Of a stretch of 64,000 nucleotides of DNA, positions 21,501 through 30,654 are shown one piece after another. The first letter of the stretch is position 1, and every line of letters begins with the position of its first letter. This stretch comes from Aphrocallistes beatrix (taxonomy: Eukaryota > Porifera > Hexactinellida > Sceptrulophora > Aphrocallistidae), in the NCBI GenBank assembly GCA_963281255.1, contig OY725503.1:868001-932000 (forward strand), written 5' to 3'. Position numbers and translations under genes: made by a program. The notes under the pieces are model-generated. The model was not told the DNA's origin. It did not search any database and saw nothing but the letters and a program-made list of their open reading frames with translations.

Positions 21501-24500
21501 TTGGCGTAATCCGTTTGGTTTCTGGGGAAAGCTCGCAAAGATGGTATATGGTCGAAATCGTCTAGAACTACGAGCAAAGCTTATGAATATATGGCGCAAC
21601 AACAGATACAACATTCAATCACAGGTTCAAACAAATTTTATCACTACATCCTTACCTATAAGTATTAAATTTTCTGATCTACCGTGTGAAATTTCTTCAG
21701 ATTTTGTAAGTATATCGTGTCCAAGTTCGCCATTAGCAGAAAATAATTTTCGTGATGATGCAATCTTATCAAATAGGAATGATGCAACCCATGAGATTGA
21801 ACAAGGCGAAATTCATTTAACAATGCATGAATGGTTAAGAATCTCAAAGTTTTTGGAAATTAAGAACAAATTAGAACCAGAATGGACAAACATATTGAAT
21901 GAAAAGATGTCAATGAAATATCCATTTTGTGTACTAAAGTTCTTATATCATAGGATTAATAAGAATAGTACAAATAGCAATAAATGCTCTTTTCTTGTAG
22001 CTGCCGCAATTTGCAAATTTAGCGATTGTTTTAAGTTCAAGTTTATAATGGAAGAACCTGAAACGAATGCAAATAATGTTTTCGTAATTACATATTTTGT
22101 CACTGGATCAATTTCAAAAGATCATTTCGCGAATCAAGTATCACAAAGCCGTCATTTAGCAGGCGAGAGAAGGGAAACTATATCTGAACAACTCGAGAAT
22201 AGAAGTGTTTCAAATTTCCATTATTCTCTGTTCACTAAACCTGACATTTTTACTGCTGCAAAACATGGTAACTTTAATTCTTTGCATTCAACTGATGTAC
22301 TCAGAAAAGTAAAATCCCAACACATGTCAAAATCCAGGTTTAACAATGACATGTGGCAAGACATAGTCAGTACCCAACTATCTTTTAAAAGCACTATCAT
22401 AGGTGACAAAATGAATGGTTATATTCAAACAATATCCCATACTCCATTCGTAATTCACTTGTATAGCGAAGAACAAATCTCTTTATTGAAATACTTGGAA
22501 AAGAAAAGTTTGACATTTCATCTTGATGCAACTGGCTCGGTCGTTAGAAAGTTAGAGAAGTCTCAAGATAGAATACTCTACTATGCGTTATCTGTTCAAC
22601 ATCCTGAATCCCATGTAAGCCCAATTCCACTTGCAGAAATGATATCAAGCAAACAAACAAATGTGGAAATATCACATTTTCTTAAGCAGTGGCTGTATGA
22701 TGTCAAGAAAGTTACAAACAGTGAAGTTACACCAAGTCAAGTAGAAGTTGATTATAACTGGGCAATGTTGCACAGCGTTTGCAATAGTTTCAATAAACAA
22801 ACTCTAGAAGATTATCTGGCTACATCTTGGCAAGTTATTCATACTCCAAAATCGATCAAACCCCCGAAAACGATCATTCACATATGTTCAGCACACATCA
22901 TGAACCGCTTAAGCTACAAACTCAGCCGTAAATTTAGAATCGATCAACTACGAAAAAGAAAAGTCATGTTTATAATGGCACGATTTGTTAGCTGTACAGC
23001 GTTAGACGAACTGAAGCAACTTTTTGTTGCATTATGTATCACAAGTCTAGCTAAAAAGAATTACCCAGAAATTGAGGATTTTTTTTCATAAGCTTGACAA
23101 TGCCATTAGCCTAAGTAATGACGAATATAATATTGATCTGGAATATTTGGAAGACCTTGATGAAGAACTAGACAATAATTTGGGAGATAGCAATACCTAT
23201 AAAACAAGATCACCATTTGGTATCTATTTTCAGAGCGAACTAAACAAATGCACACAATTTATTACTGAATTAGAGAAGAAAAAACGGACCGACCATTGCA
23301 AGGAAAACATACACTTTCTACCGAGTCTACCCACATTCCTAGTAACACATTACATGCCCATATGTTCCCTCTGGTCAGGAATCATATTAGGTCCGAATTT
23401 ATTTCCAAATAGTGCAAGAATTACATTTACAAATGCGGTCGCTGAGAACTGGATGAGAATTGTCAAAATTACAAAACGAATCCAAACTAAGGCCGGGAGA
23501 TTTTATTCGTAAAATACGCGAAGACATTGTCGGTAGAATCAGAGCATTTCGGTTTGCATTCGAACCATTAAGTGATAAAATTATAAAAAGAAGAAAAATA
23601 AAATTCAGAAGCGATGATCAAATAGAAGAAATTTGGGCGAAAAAAAAAAAGAAGCGAAGTTATTTTGAACCTGGAAAGGTTTCAACTTCTCAATCACTAT
23701 CCAATCGAATCCCTGCCATCCCTCCTTGTTCTGAATCCTATCTACAAGTGATCGAAATCCTTCAGCTGAACATAAACCAATCGGAAAAATGGAGCAATGC
23801 ATTATGATGATAGCCTTGATGACGAACCTATCTCCGTTGAAGGGATTACATTCTTTTATCACGGAAATTTCAAGCCAGTAACACAAAGCTGGCAGAAAGA
23901 AAAATGCAAATTTCTGCAAATGACGTATACAAAGGGTGTTTTGTATAAGAACGAAGCTATTGAAAAATCCCTGGAAATTCGACAGCTAATACCTTCTAGA
24001 GAGAAAAGAATCTCACCAGATGGCAATTGCCTATTTAGATCACTGTCTTACGTAATTGCAGGGACAGATAGCTATCACCAACAAATAAGAGGGCTCTTAA
24101 TACAAAAAATGAAAGGAGAATATAGAGAAACATGCTCCAAGTATTGTAAAGCTCGAAATGATTTGCTACCCGAAGCGCGTTGCAACACAATAGAAGAATA
24201 TCTCAAAATAGCTTGATGGACCGATTAGGATCTTGGGGTACTGACTTAGAAATATTCTTAGCAGCACAGATCCTAGGTACTGACATTTTTGTCTACAAAG
24301 ATGAAAGCAAATGTTGGATGAAATTTTCAGGGTATGGGTTCAATGATAAACATTCTTCTCATAACCTGACAGAGACTAGGATTTACCTGAGATTGTTTAG
24401 AAATCATTTTCAACCAGTAATACAGGTGAAAGAAGTTGGAAGCATACAAATTGGATCACAAACCAAACTAATTTGATCATTTAGGATGAAAATGTTAGTT

Positions 24501-25501
24501 AACGATATTTACATGTACAAGGATTAGCCTTGACACATACATTAGGATAGCGTATTGTGAAATTAGAAGCTATAGAATCATCTAAATGTGTTATATTGTT
24601 AGTCAGTAATCAATTCAATAATTGCACATTGCAAACTAACTATAGTGAGTTAAATAGAAATGTCCATTTTTTGCATCGTCATTGTCATGTGGTTTTAATC
24701 GGGAGGTGTTAGATATTAAAATGATACAAAGCTACCTCGCTCATAATGTCCTGTCTCAAATTTGACCAAGATCCCACAAGGCACTGCGAAACTAGAACTA
24801 GTTATACCCTGCTCACTTTGAGTTATACTGAAATCCTATAGAAATTTCATCAAATTTGCATCGTCATTGTCAAGTGGTTTTAATCAGTAGCCGTTAGATA
24901 TTAAAATGACACAAAGCTACCCCGCCTGTAATGTTCTGTTTCAAATTTGATCAAGATCCTACAAGGCACTGCGAAACTAGAACTAGTTATACCCTGCTCA
25001 CTTTGAGCTATACTGAAATCCTATAGAAATTTCATCAAATTTGCATCGTCATTGCCAAGTGGTTTTAATCGGGAGGTGTTAGATATTAAAATGACACAAA
25101 GCTACCTCGCTTATAATGTTCTGTTTCAAATTTGATCAAGATCCTACGAGGCACTGTGAAACTGGGACTAATTATACCCTGCTCACTTTTCGCTGCTGAA
25201 CGTGCTGCTAACTTCACACCCATTTCTGATTGAGAGTTTTGAGGTAAGGGTAGATATTCGTTACAACAATCGTGAAGCTGATAGCACTTAAGAACATTGT
25301 CAAATAGATCAAACGAATTGACCACCATTTCTTCGAGTTTGCGATTGAAGGAGTGTCTTTAGCTTGAATTAATTCTCCACTCTTATCTGCATTGATAGGC
25401 ATATTGACAGGAAGTGATTGCGATTTCATGTTCACACTGTTCTCACTTGGAACAACTGATTCAGCAATTTCATCTTTCTCCTGTGTAGAAGACTGGATCA
25501 T
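18586..25501 (-). CDS. MFSD8: MFSD8/CLN7-like lysosomal transporter, reading frame split by a transposon
   Basis: The coding parts are 25501-25224 (N-terminus) and 19888-18586. Joined at the 9-bp target duplication they give one open frame of 526 codons plus stop (human family member about 518 aa). The first part has a charged cytoplasmic N-terminus (about 60 aa) and then SIRLIYLTMFLSAISFTIVV, the first membrane helix. The second part has GWVVAAFSIGQF (helix 2), SVMRAFISTATTEKERTSSLAN (MFS loop motif), SLGFILGPVVGF, a loop with an acidic dileucine EETPLI (lysosomal sorting type), ETLITPYSMDEFAWSNQEA, a glycosylatable lumenal loop (NASSTLGNSS) and GVMMGVFTSGGALARVVGP. The family are 12-helix major facilitator proteins of lysosomes. 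The ATG at 25501 is preceded by an in-frame TAG. No substitution breaks the frame; the only lesion is the 5.3-kb insertion. Confidence 0.9.
19898..20795 (+). repeat. Left inverted terminal region with five 185-bp units
   Basis: The marker GTGAGCAGGGTATAA occurs at 19935, 20120, 20305, 20490 and 20675, an exact 185-bp period. The units differ by a few substitutions each. Confidence 0.95.
21457..23512 (+). pseudogene. MULE/NOF-like transposase remnant
   Basis: The open frame runs 21457-23091 (first ATG 21490, 533 aa from there) and continues one frame over from about 23090 to 23512. The break falls in a run of eight T at about 23081-23088. Residues numbered from 21457 suggest a DDE core: Asp357 in FHLDATGSVVRK, Asp432 in VEVDYNWAMLHSV, a C-x2-H motif at 477-480 (ICSAHIMNRL), and a late Glu in TNAVAENWMRIVK (codon at 23444) in the second frame. 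LDATG followed by a YYALSV strand, then DYNW, is the pattern I associate with NOF-type/MULE-related animal transposases. It should cut and rejoin the element's ends in the nucleus. At least one frameshift makes this copy inactive. Confidence 0.65.
23460..24476 (+). pseudogene. OTU-type cysteine protease domain of the transposon (frameshifted)
   Basis: Three overlapping frames (23460-23807, 23797-24216, 24180-24476) follow the transposase. The second contains RISPDGNCLFRSLSYVIAG, the OTU catalytic Asp-Gly-Asn-Cys block. The third contains GSWGTDLEIFLAAQILGTDI and ends in LRLFRNHFQPV with the expected C-terminal His. OTU domains are deubiquitinating cysteine proteases. Their attachment to large eukaryotic transposons is known in general, but the role in transposition is not. 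Frameshifts near 23500, 23800 and 24205 (in CTCAAAATAGC) break it. In the intact ancestor it was probably the C-terminal part of the transposase protein. Confidence 0.7.
24640..25223 (-). repeat. Right inverted terminal region with three 185-bp units
   Basis: The marker complement TTATACCCTGCTCAC occurs so that its GCTCAC is at 24811, 24996 and 25181, again an exact 185-bp period. The orientation is opposite to the left region. Confidence 0.95.
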
Positions 25502-26220
25502 TGAATAGCTCTATCACCAGGGATGAATTGCTATAAGCAGTAGTCTTAGTAAATACGTAATATTTTGTGGAGCGGAGCGGAGCTAGAAATTAGGGGGGGG
25601 GGTATCTGGCGTTTTTAAAAAAACGAGCGGAGAGAATATGCATTTCCTCTGATATCTTATGGAAAATGTAGATGCTAGATAATCAATGGATAATATGCTA
25701 AATTTAGTAAAAGGCTGGGTGGGTATAGACAAGTTACTATTCGCATGCGAATAAGAAACAATTACGAATCAGATTCAAGGAACTGTTATACGAAAAATAG
25801 ACACCCCCAGAATGGTTCCCACCGGTCCATATATTTCGTAATATTTGGACCCCCTTGGAACTAATATTTCAGTGTTATCCTCTAAAATATAATGGACCAT
25901 CATTATACAGAGGTCAATTGTAATAGGAAAGTCGACCATGGGACAATTTTTAAGCGGATGGAATGTACAGGTGACCGCTATAAAAATTTGTTCAATAGAA
26001 TATTGTAAAATCGGGATGTCCCGCCAAGAACGGAATGGGTGGCGTGTATGGAAGGCTTTTTAGTTGTCATAGTACAGTAAACAAATGCTCTCTGTGACTA
26101 ATAGTGACTCTAGTCATGATATACGTCAGGGCCGTAGACTCGAGATGAGGATTGGTAGGGTCTTTGGGCAAGGACTAAAAAATTTAAAAAGTTATAATTC
26201 GAATGCTGACATCTGTCAAA
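25502..26220. other. Intergenic, upstream of MFSD8
   Basis: No gene. It holds a short GC-rich inverted motif near 25565-25630 (GAGCGGAG runs either side of a G10 tract) and a single TATTCGCATGCGAATA palindrome at about 25743. A segment at about 25800-25920 has relatives in reverse at about 28940-29050. Confidence 0.5.
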
Positions 26221-26221
26221 A

Positions 26222-26612
26222 CCATAGGCGCCAAGTGTGGGTACCTGGGGGGGATGGCGCCCCCCCCAGGTCTGGACCCTGGCGGGGGCCGTGGTACTGG
26301 GCAGTGGAACAGTGGAGGAAGCTATGGTATGGCAGGAATCCACACAAACTTATAGGTTACAACTAAACCCCAAAATTATATTAATTGAGTCTAAATATAT
26401 ATCCCAATTACATTTTTGCTTCCACTATAGTCTGAGTATTTCTTTTCCCTAGGTAACAACAATTGCTGTATATCAATATTTGAGCATCTAAGATTTTAAA
26501 AAATTTCTGGGGGCTTGCCCCCCAGACCCCCCTTACCGTAGCTCGCTTCGCACGCTCTTAGCCCTCCCAGGTTTTATTCTATTTTCCAAAACTTGGCGTC
26601 TATGGTCAAAAC
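26222..26612. mobile_element. MITE with CATAGGCGCCAAG/CTTGGCGTCTATG ends
   Basis: The left end is CATAGGCGCCAAGTGTGG and the right end CCAAAACTTGGCGTCTATGG. It has a C/G-homopolymer-rich interior (GGGGGGCTTGCCCCCCAG-type). A second copy lies in opposite orientation at 56650-57025 within a CDKAL1 intron. There is no coding capacity; overlapping open frames here are low-complexity translation. Confidence 0.65.
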
Positions 26613-26934
26613 GCGAATGCAGAACCCACACTGCCAAAACTAAATAACTATCCCAAAAATACCCAGTGCCATTCGTTTGTGCTCAACTGGTTTTCGAAAC
26701 ATAAGTAGGCAGAATAGTTACAAAGGGGGTTTGAAATAATACCAAATGGCACGCGATAGTGGTATTTTTATTTCGTGAGGGGGTGGTGATTGTCATTTAG
26801 TATTTGTTAGAATGAATGGGAGAATGAAAGTGAGGATTCGATCATTTCATTCAAAGAAACATCAACGACGAAACATCCGCCATTCGTTATTAACCAAGTA
26901 GGATATAACGAAATGAGGAGGTATTAAAAAGTCC

Positions 26935-27300
26935 AGACAAGGTTGGATTCGGTTAACCGGTTAACCGCCGTCAATCTGGGTTAACGGTTAAGGAAATCTT
27001 AGATCGGTTAGCCGATCTGCTTTATTTTCCAAATATTCACATTAATTTCTTTGTTTCTCGAAGGAGATTCAAGAATATTACTTCTAAAAATTTGTGACTG
27101 TAATAGAATTCCTATTTTCTAACCACAAAGTATATTTCGAGACCACTGAAAATTATCAATTTTTTCAATATCAGGTTAAAGCTTTGTCCAAAATCCATAT
27201 TTCAACCAATTAATACTGGTATCGGTTAACCGGTTAACCGCCCTGGAGGAAACCAAAATAACCGAACCATAAAATCGGTTAACCAACCCCAGCCCTGGTC
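26935..27300. mobile_element. MITE-like repeat rich in GGTTAACCGGTTAACC
   Basis: Inverted and direct copies of TCGGTTAACCGGTTAACCGC lie at 26950-26970 and 27220-27240, with outer GTTGG...CGGTTAACC and GGTTAACCAACCC ends. It has no protein frame; the superfamily is unknown. Confidence 0.5.
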
Positions 27301-27765
27301 CAGAGAACATGTACCCCCGACATTTATGTGCCTGCGGACAAGATTTCACGCCTCTAGAGCTAGCACGATCCATCCAACTAACGTCCGGCCCAGTTCAGAT
27401 CGAGTGTATACCACATGGAAGAAAACTGAGTCCGCAGTCCAATAGGACTGACACGTCTTTTTGGTTGTATTTTTAGTGAAAAAGTCAATTTGATTAATAA
27501 CTCTTTGCAATAGTGTGGCAACTATGTGACACAATTTACAATTATCATTATTAAGTATCGTACGTGTAATTAATATTTGGAGCAGCTCTAATGTCGCCAT
27601 ATTTCTCTCCAAAGCAATGATAATTTAGCTTCATCGATTCCCTTGGGAGAGCGAAATGATGTCCTTTTTTCATCCTTACTCAATAATGAAAACTGAAATA
27701 ATCTGATTATTTGCTCCGAACGACAGAGTAGTTGGACAACACTTCTGGCATTAGGAAAATCTTGC

Positions 27766-27856
27766 ATACCTACATGCCAACCGTCCCGGGGTTTTTTCAC
27801 ACTTCTCCTGAGTTAATTTTGACAAGTGTCCCGTTTTTACATGAAATCTCCCCATG
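27766..27856 (-). mobile_element. Truncated GGGAC-family MITE
   Basis: The plus strand reads CATGCCAACCGTCCCGGGG... and ends in ACATGAAATCTCCCCATG. It matches the right half of the full copies at 34694-34883 and in CDKAL1. Confidence 0.6.
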
Positions 27857-27939
27857 TATATATAGTATATAGTATATATTGTATACATAAATAAATAAAT
27901 AATTTATCATACAGTTGCGGAAATAAAATATTCGGAATT

Positions 27940-28050
27940 ATGTGTAATTACATGTGTAATTACACGTGTTACTACATGTGTAATTCCATGTGTAATTACA
28001 CGTGTAATTACATGTGTAATTACATGTGTAATTACACGTGTTATCACACT
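27940..28050. repeat. Palindromic minisatellite, core GTGTAATTACAC
   Basis: About nine overlapping copies of the self-complementary dodecamer GTG-TAATTA-CAC and its CATG variant, period 12 bp. The architecture matches the arrays at 7092-7250 and 10440-12640. Confidence 0.9.
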
Positions 28051-29214
28051 TAGTTACTCTTCTTCAAGATTAAGTGTTTTCAGCATTTGCTTTCTTATGC
28101 CACATGTCGCGAGTGATCACCATTGTATATGATGGCATTGGTGGTATGAGTTTGAAAATATTTAACCTTGTGGGATTGTAAACTAGTTGAAAGATGAGAA
28201 AGTGAGTAATTCGAATATGGAGTATTCGAATTTGAAGTTAAATTAAGCGTATCTCTTACCAATTAAATACCTTGACTCGCTAAATAAATCAGTATTATAA
28301 CTATTTATATGGGGAATTATGGGGTGTACGAATACTTTTGTTCAGGCAGTGTATATCTGCCAAAATGCACACCAGATGAAATATCTTTTCGACGTAATTT
28401 CCATCGATAAAATCTCCGTCGATGTTGTGTCCTCTATTCCATTTTAGCTAAATAGGCCGGATTTAATTATCCTTCTTTGTCCATTGCAAATCATCTCGCG
28501 CACTGACGTATCATATTTGAGTTGTAATTGTACATTCAGCAAAGTATCATATTTGAGTTGTAATTGTACATTCAGGAAATTCAATAGCATAGCTATGTCC
28601 CATACATTGACTGATTTCACTGTATTTCTTGATACGTAGTACTTCTATTGGATACGTCAGGGTTCTATCTGCAGGGGGAAACTTCCCCCCCCCCCAATTT
28701 AACATCCTAGATAGAACCTTGTACGTACTGTACTACCATGTACAGGGCTATCAACCTGAGGTCACGAAATCTTGAGATTAGGTTTTTACTTTTTGAGATT
28801 AGGTTCTTAAATCGTGAGATTAGGTTATTATACGCAGATAAGAACCTAGTTTTTCAACTAACTTCCAACAATCCTCAAATATATGCAACAATCATTATCT
28901 ACATACTCAAGGATCATGATCTCCATACTCGCACTTAAGGGAGACCGATCATTTAAGAGTGGTCCATAGATTTCAGTATAACTTTGAAATATTGGTTCCG
29001 AAGGGTCCAAATATGTCGAATTGTAAGGACCGGGGGATACCATTCCAGGAGCCGTAGACTCGGAATGAGGATTGTGTGGGGCCTTTAGGTTTGCATGATT
29101 GGTATTCATGTAAGGCAAAGGCCTACCAACCCGACTGGAGCCTACGCCTATGTCATTCTGTGGGAGTCCAAAATCTTTGTGACATTTCCTTGAATATGAT
29201 CCATAATTGTAATT
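28051..29214. other. Intergenic, short repeats only
   Basis: A direct duplication of about 37 bp (ATCATATTTGAGTTGTAATT...) lies at 28507-28576. A small inverted repeat GGTTCTATCT/AGATAGAACC surrounds poly-C at 28662-28720. There are three direct copies of GAGATTAGGTT at 28773-28825. No gene is recognised. Confidence 0.5.
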
Positions 29215-29350
29215 TATTTGCATATGCAAATAGTAGTAGCTTATTCGCATGCGAATAGTAGCTTATTCGCATGCGAATAGTAGCTTGTTTGCATGCGAAT
29301 AGTAGCTTATTCGCATGCGAATTGTAGCTTATTCGCATGCGAATTGTAGT
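29215..29350. repeat. Tandem palindromic repeat TATTCGCATGCGAATAGTAGC
   Basis: About six units of 21 bp, each containing the perfect 14-bp palindrome ATTCGCATGCGAAT. The first unit reads ATTTGCATATGCAAAT, two inverted octamer (POU-type) motifs. A solitary unit is at about 25743. Confidence 0.9.
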
Positions 29351-29841
29351 TTTTAATACCTCACCTAGTTAGCTAATAGTATACGAGTAGTGGTTCTAGC
29401 TGAAGCTACACACATACACTATTTAAATGCGCCCATTGTATAGAAAAATGCATGGAAGAATATCCTAACTTGCTCTATTTATAAACTAATTATTAATTAA
29501 ACTCAAGTTGTTTATTGCATTCTAACTATGGAATATCCGTGAAATGATCCTGAGTTGATTAGATGCGTTTTGTTGTTATATAAGTAGCTTTTTAGAAAAA
29601 GCGATAAAATGCTTTGCATATTATCCTAGGCCTATAATTTCACTGTCATTCTAAAAGTAAGCAATGCTTTTCAGACATACACAAACCTTATAAAATTTTA
29701 AAAAATCCACACACACATACACGTGTACCATATACGTATATTGGATATAAGAATTAGCAAGTAGATGATGAACAATCAATATTTAATGCATCTGCTTCAG
29801 GGATATAACAATATTATTCAAATCCTAGTAATAATAGGACA

Positions 29842-30654
29842 ATGGCTGACTCAGGTGGTCTTATTTACTCTGCATGGGACTCCCTGTACACTGCTTATCT
29901 CTACGACATGATGTACAAGGGCCAGGCTTGCAGAATGTGTAAAGAGAAGAACGACGGTACAAGGCTAACACCTTTACAGGTCGATAACAGAATCAAGCAA
30001 CTAATGTCAACCGTGAAAACTAAACCCCAAACACCCACCAATAATGAACAGATACAAACTCCAGCACGGTATAGAGGGTATAAAACGCAACGGGCTAGCT
30101 TTCTGAGACGTTTAGCTGCAGATATAGTCGATCAGTTGTTTGTATCGTTCATTCTGATAGTCTCAATCAACTCCTTCGATGTTGTAGTCAGCGATATTAT
30201 AGAAAAAATCAGTGACTCTTCTGAAATTTTATTCAGTAAAAAAGGCTTGTTGAATATGACTTTTTTACAGGTTGATGATTTAGAGATTTTTCACATTCTG
30301 TTTATGCTTTCAGTCTCAAGCATAATTATCCGTCTATTTGTGTCTGTTTACGAATGGCTATCCATATGGTTATACGGCACAACAATTGGAAAGCTGATGG
30401 CAGGTCTCTTCGTGGTAGAGTGTATTGAGGTAACTTCTGAAATGCGAGATGACATTATTATCGTAAATCCAGGAACGAAAGTTGGATGCTATTCATCACT
30501 AAAAAGATCAGTTGTTAAGAATGTTCTGCGGCATTTCATACCGCTTATACTCTGCTTCATAACAACAAAAGGTGGAAGGACACTCTATGACGAGGCAACT
30601 AAAACAGCTGTCGTATACGAGCGGGCTCTTTGGGAACCGAATATGATACAATGA
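29842..30654 (+). CDS. FAM8A1: FAM8A1-like RDD-domain membrane protein
   Basis: A single-exon protein of 270 aa. A short N-terminal region (WDSLYTAYLYDMMYKGQA) precedes a linker and an RDD domain from about residue 85: FLRRLAADIVDQLFVSFILI has the Arg and two Asp that name the domain. A second hydrophobic pair follows at about 152-185 (HILFMLSVSSIIIRLFVSVY), then the conserved YGTTIGKLMAGL and a last helix HFIPLILCFIT followed by RTLYDEATKTAVV. In mammals FAM8A1 is an ER membrane cofactor of the HRD1 ubiquitin ligase in ER-associated degradation; the same role is inferred. It is shorter than the mammalian protein, lacking the long low-complexity N-terminus. The ATG at 29842 is the first in frame. 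Confidence 0.88.
   Translation: MADSGGLIYSAWDSLYTAYLYDMMYKGQACRMCKEKNDGTRLTPLQVDNRIKQLMSTVKTKPQTPTNNEQIQTPARYRGYKTQRASFLRRLAADIVDQLFVSFILIVSINSFDVVVSDIIEKISDSSEILFSKKGLLNMTFLQVDDLEIFHILFMLSVSSIIIRLFVSVYEWLSIWLYGTTIGKLMAGLFVVECIEVTSEMRDDIIIVNPGTKVGCYSSLKRSVVKNVLRHFIPLILCFITTKGGRTLYDEATKTAVVYERALWEPNMIQ

Larger units (their letters stand above)
19898..25223. mobile_element. Foldback/MULE-type transposon inserted in MFSD8 (9-bp TSD)
   Basis: A 5,326-bp element. The ends are identical inverted sequences beginning ATGGGTGTGAAGTTAGCAGC. A perfect 9-bp duplication, TTCTGATTG on the plus strand, flanks it (19889-19897 and 25224-25232). The long inverted terminal regions contain tandem 185-bp units, five on the left and three on the right. 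The centre holds remnants of a transposase and an OTU-type cysteine protease. Long repeat-bearing TIRs, a 9-bp duplication and a NOF/MULE-like coding region together define a Foldback-type element. The outermost 150 bp of the two ends differ at only a few positions, so the insertion looks young even though the coding region is broken. Confidence 0.92.

Noticed and set aside
26085..26452. Overlapping 71-93-codon frames on both strands
   Set aside because: Low-complexity Gly/Trp/Pro translation of the GC-rich MITE.
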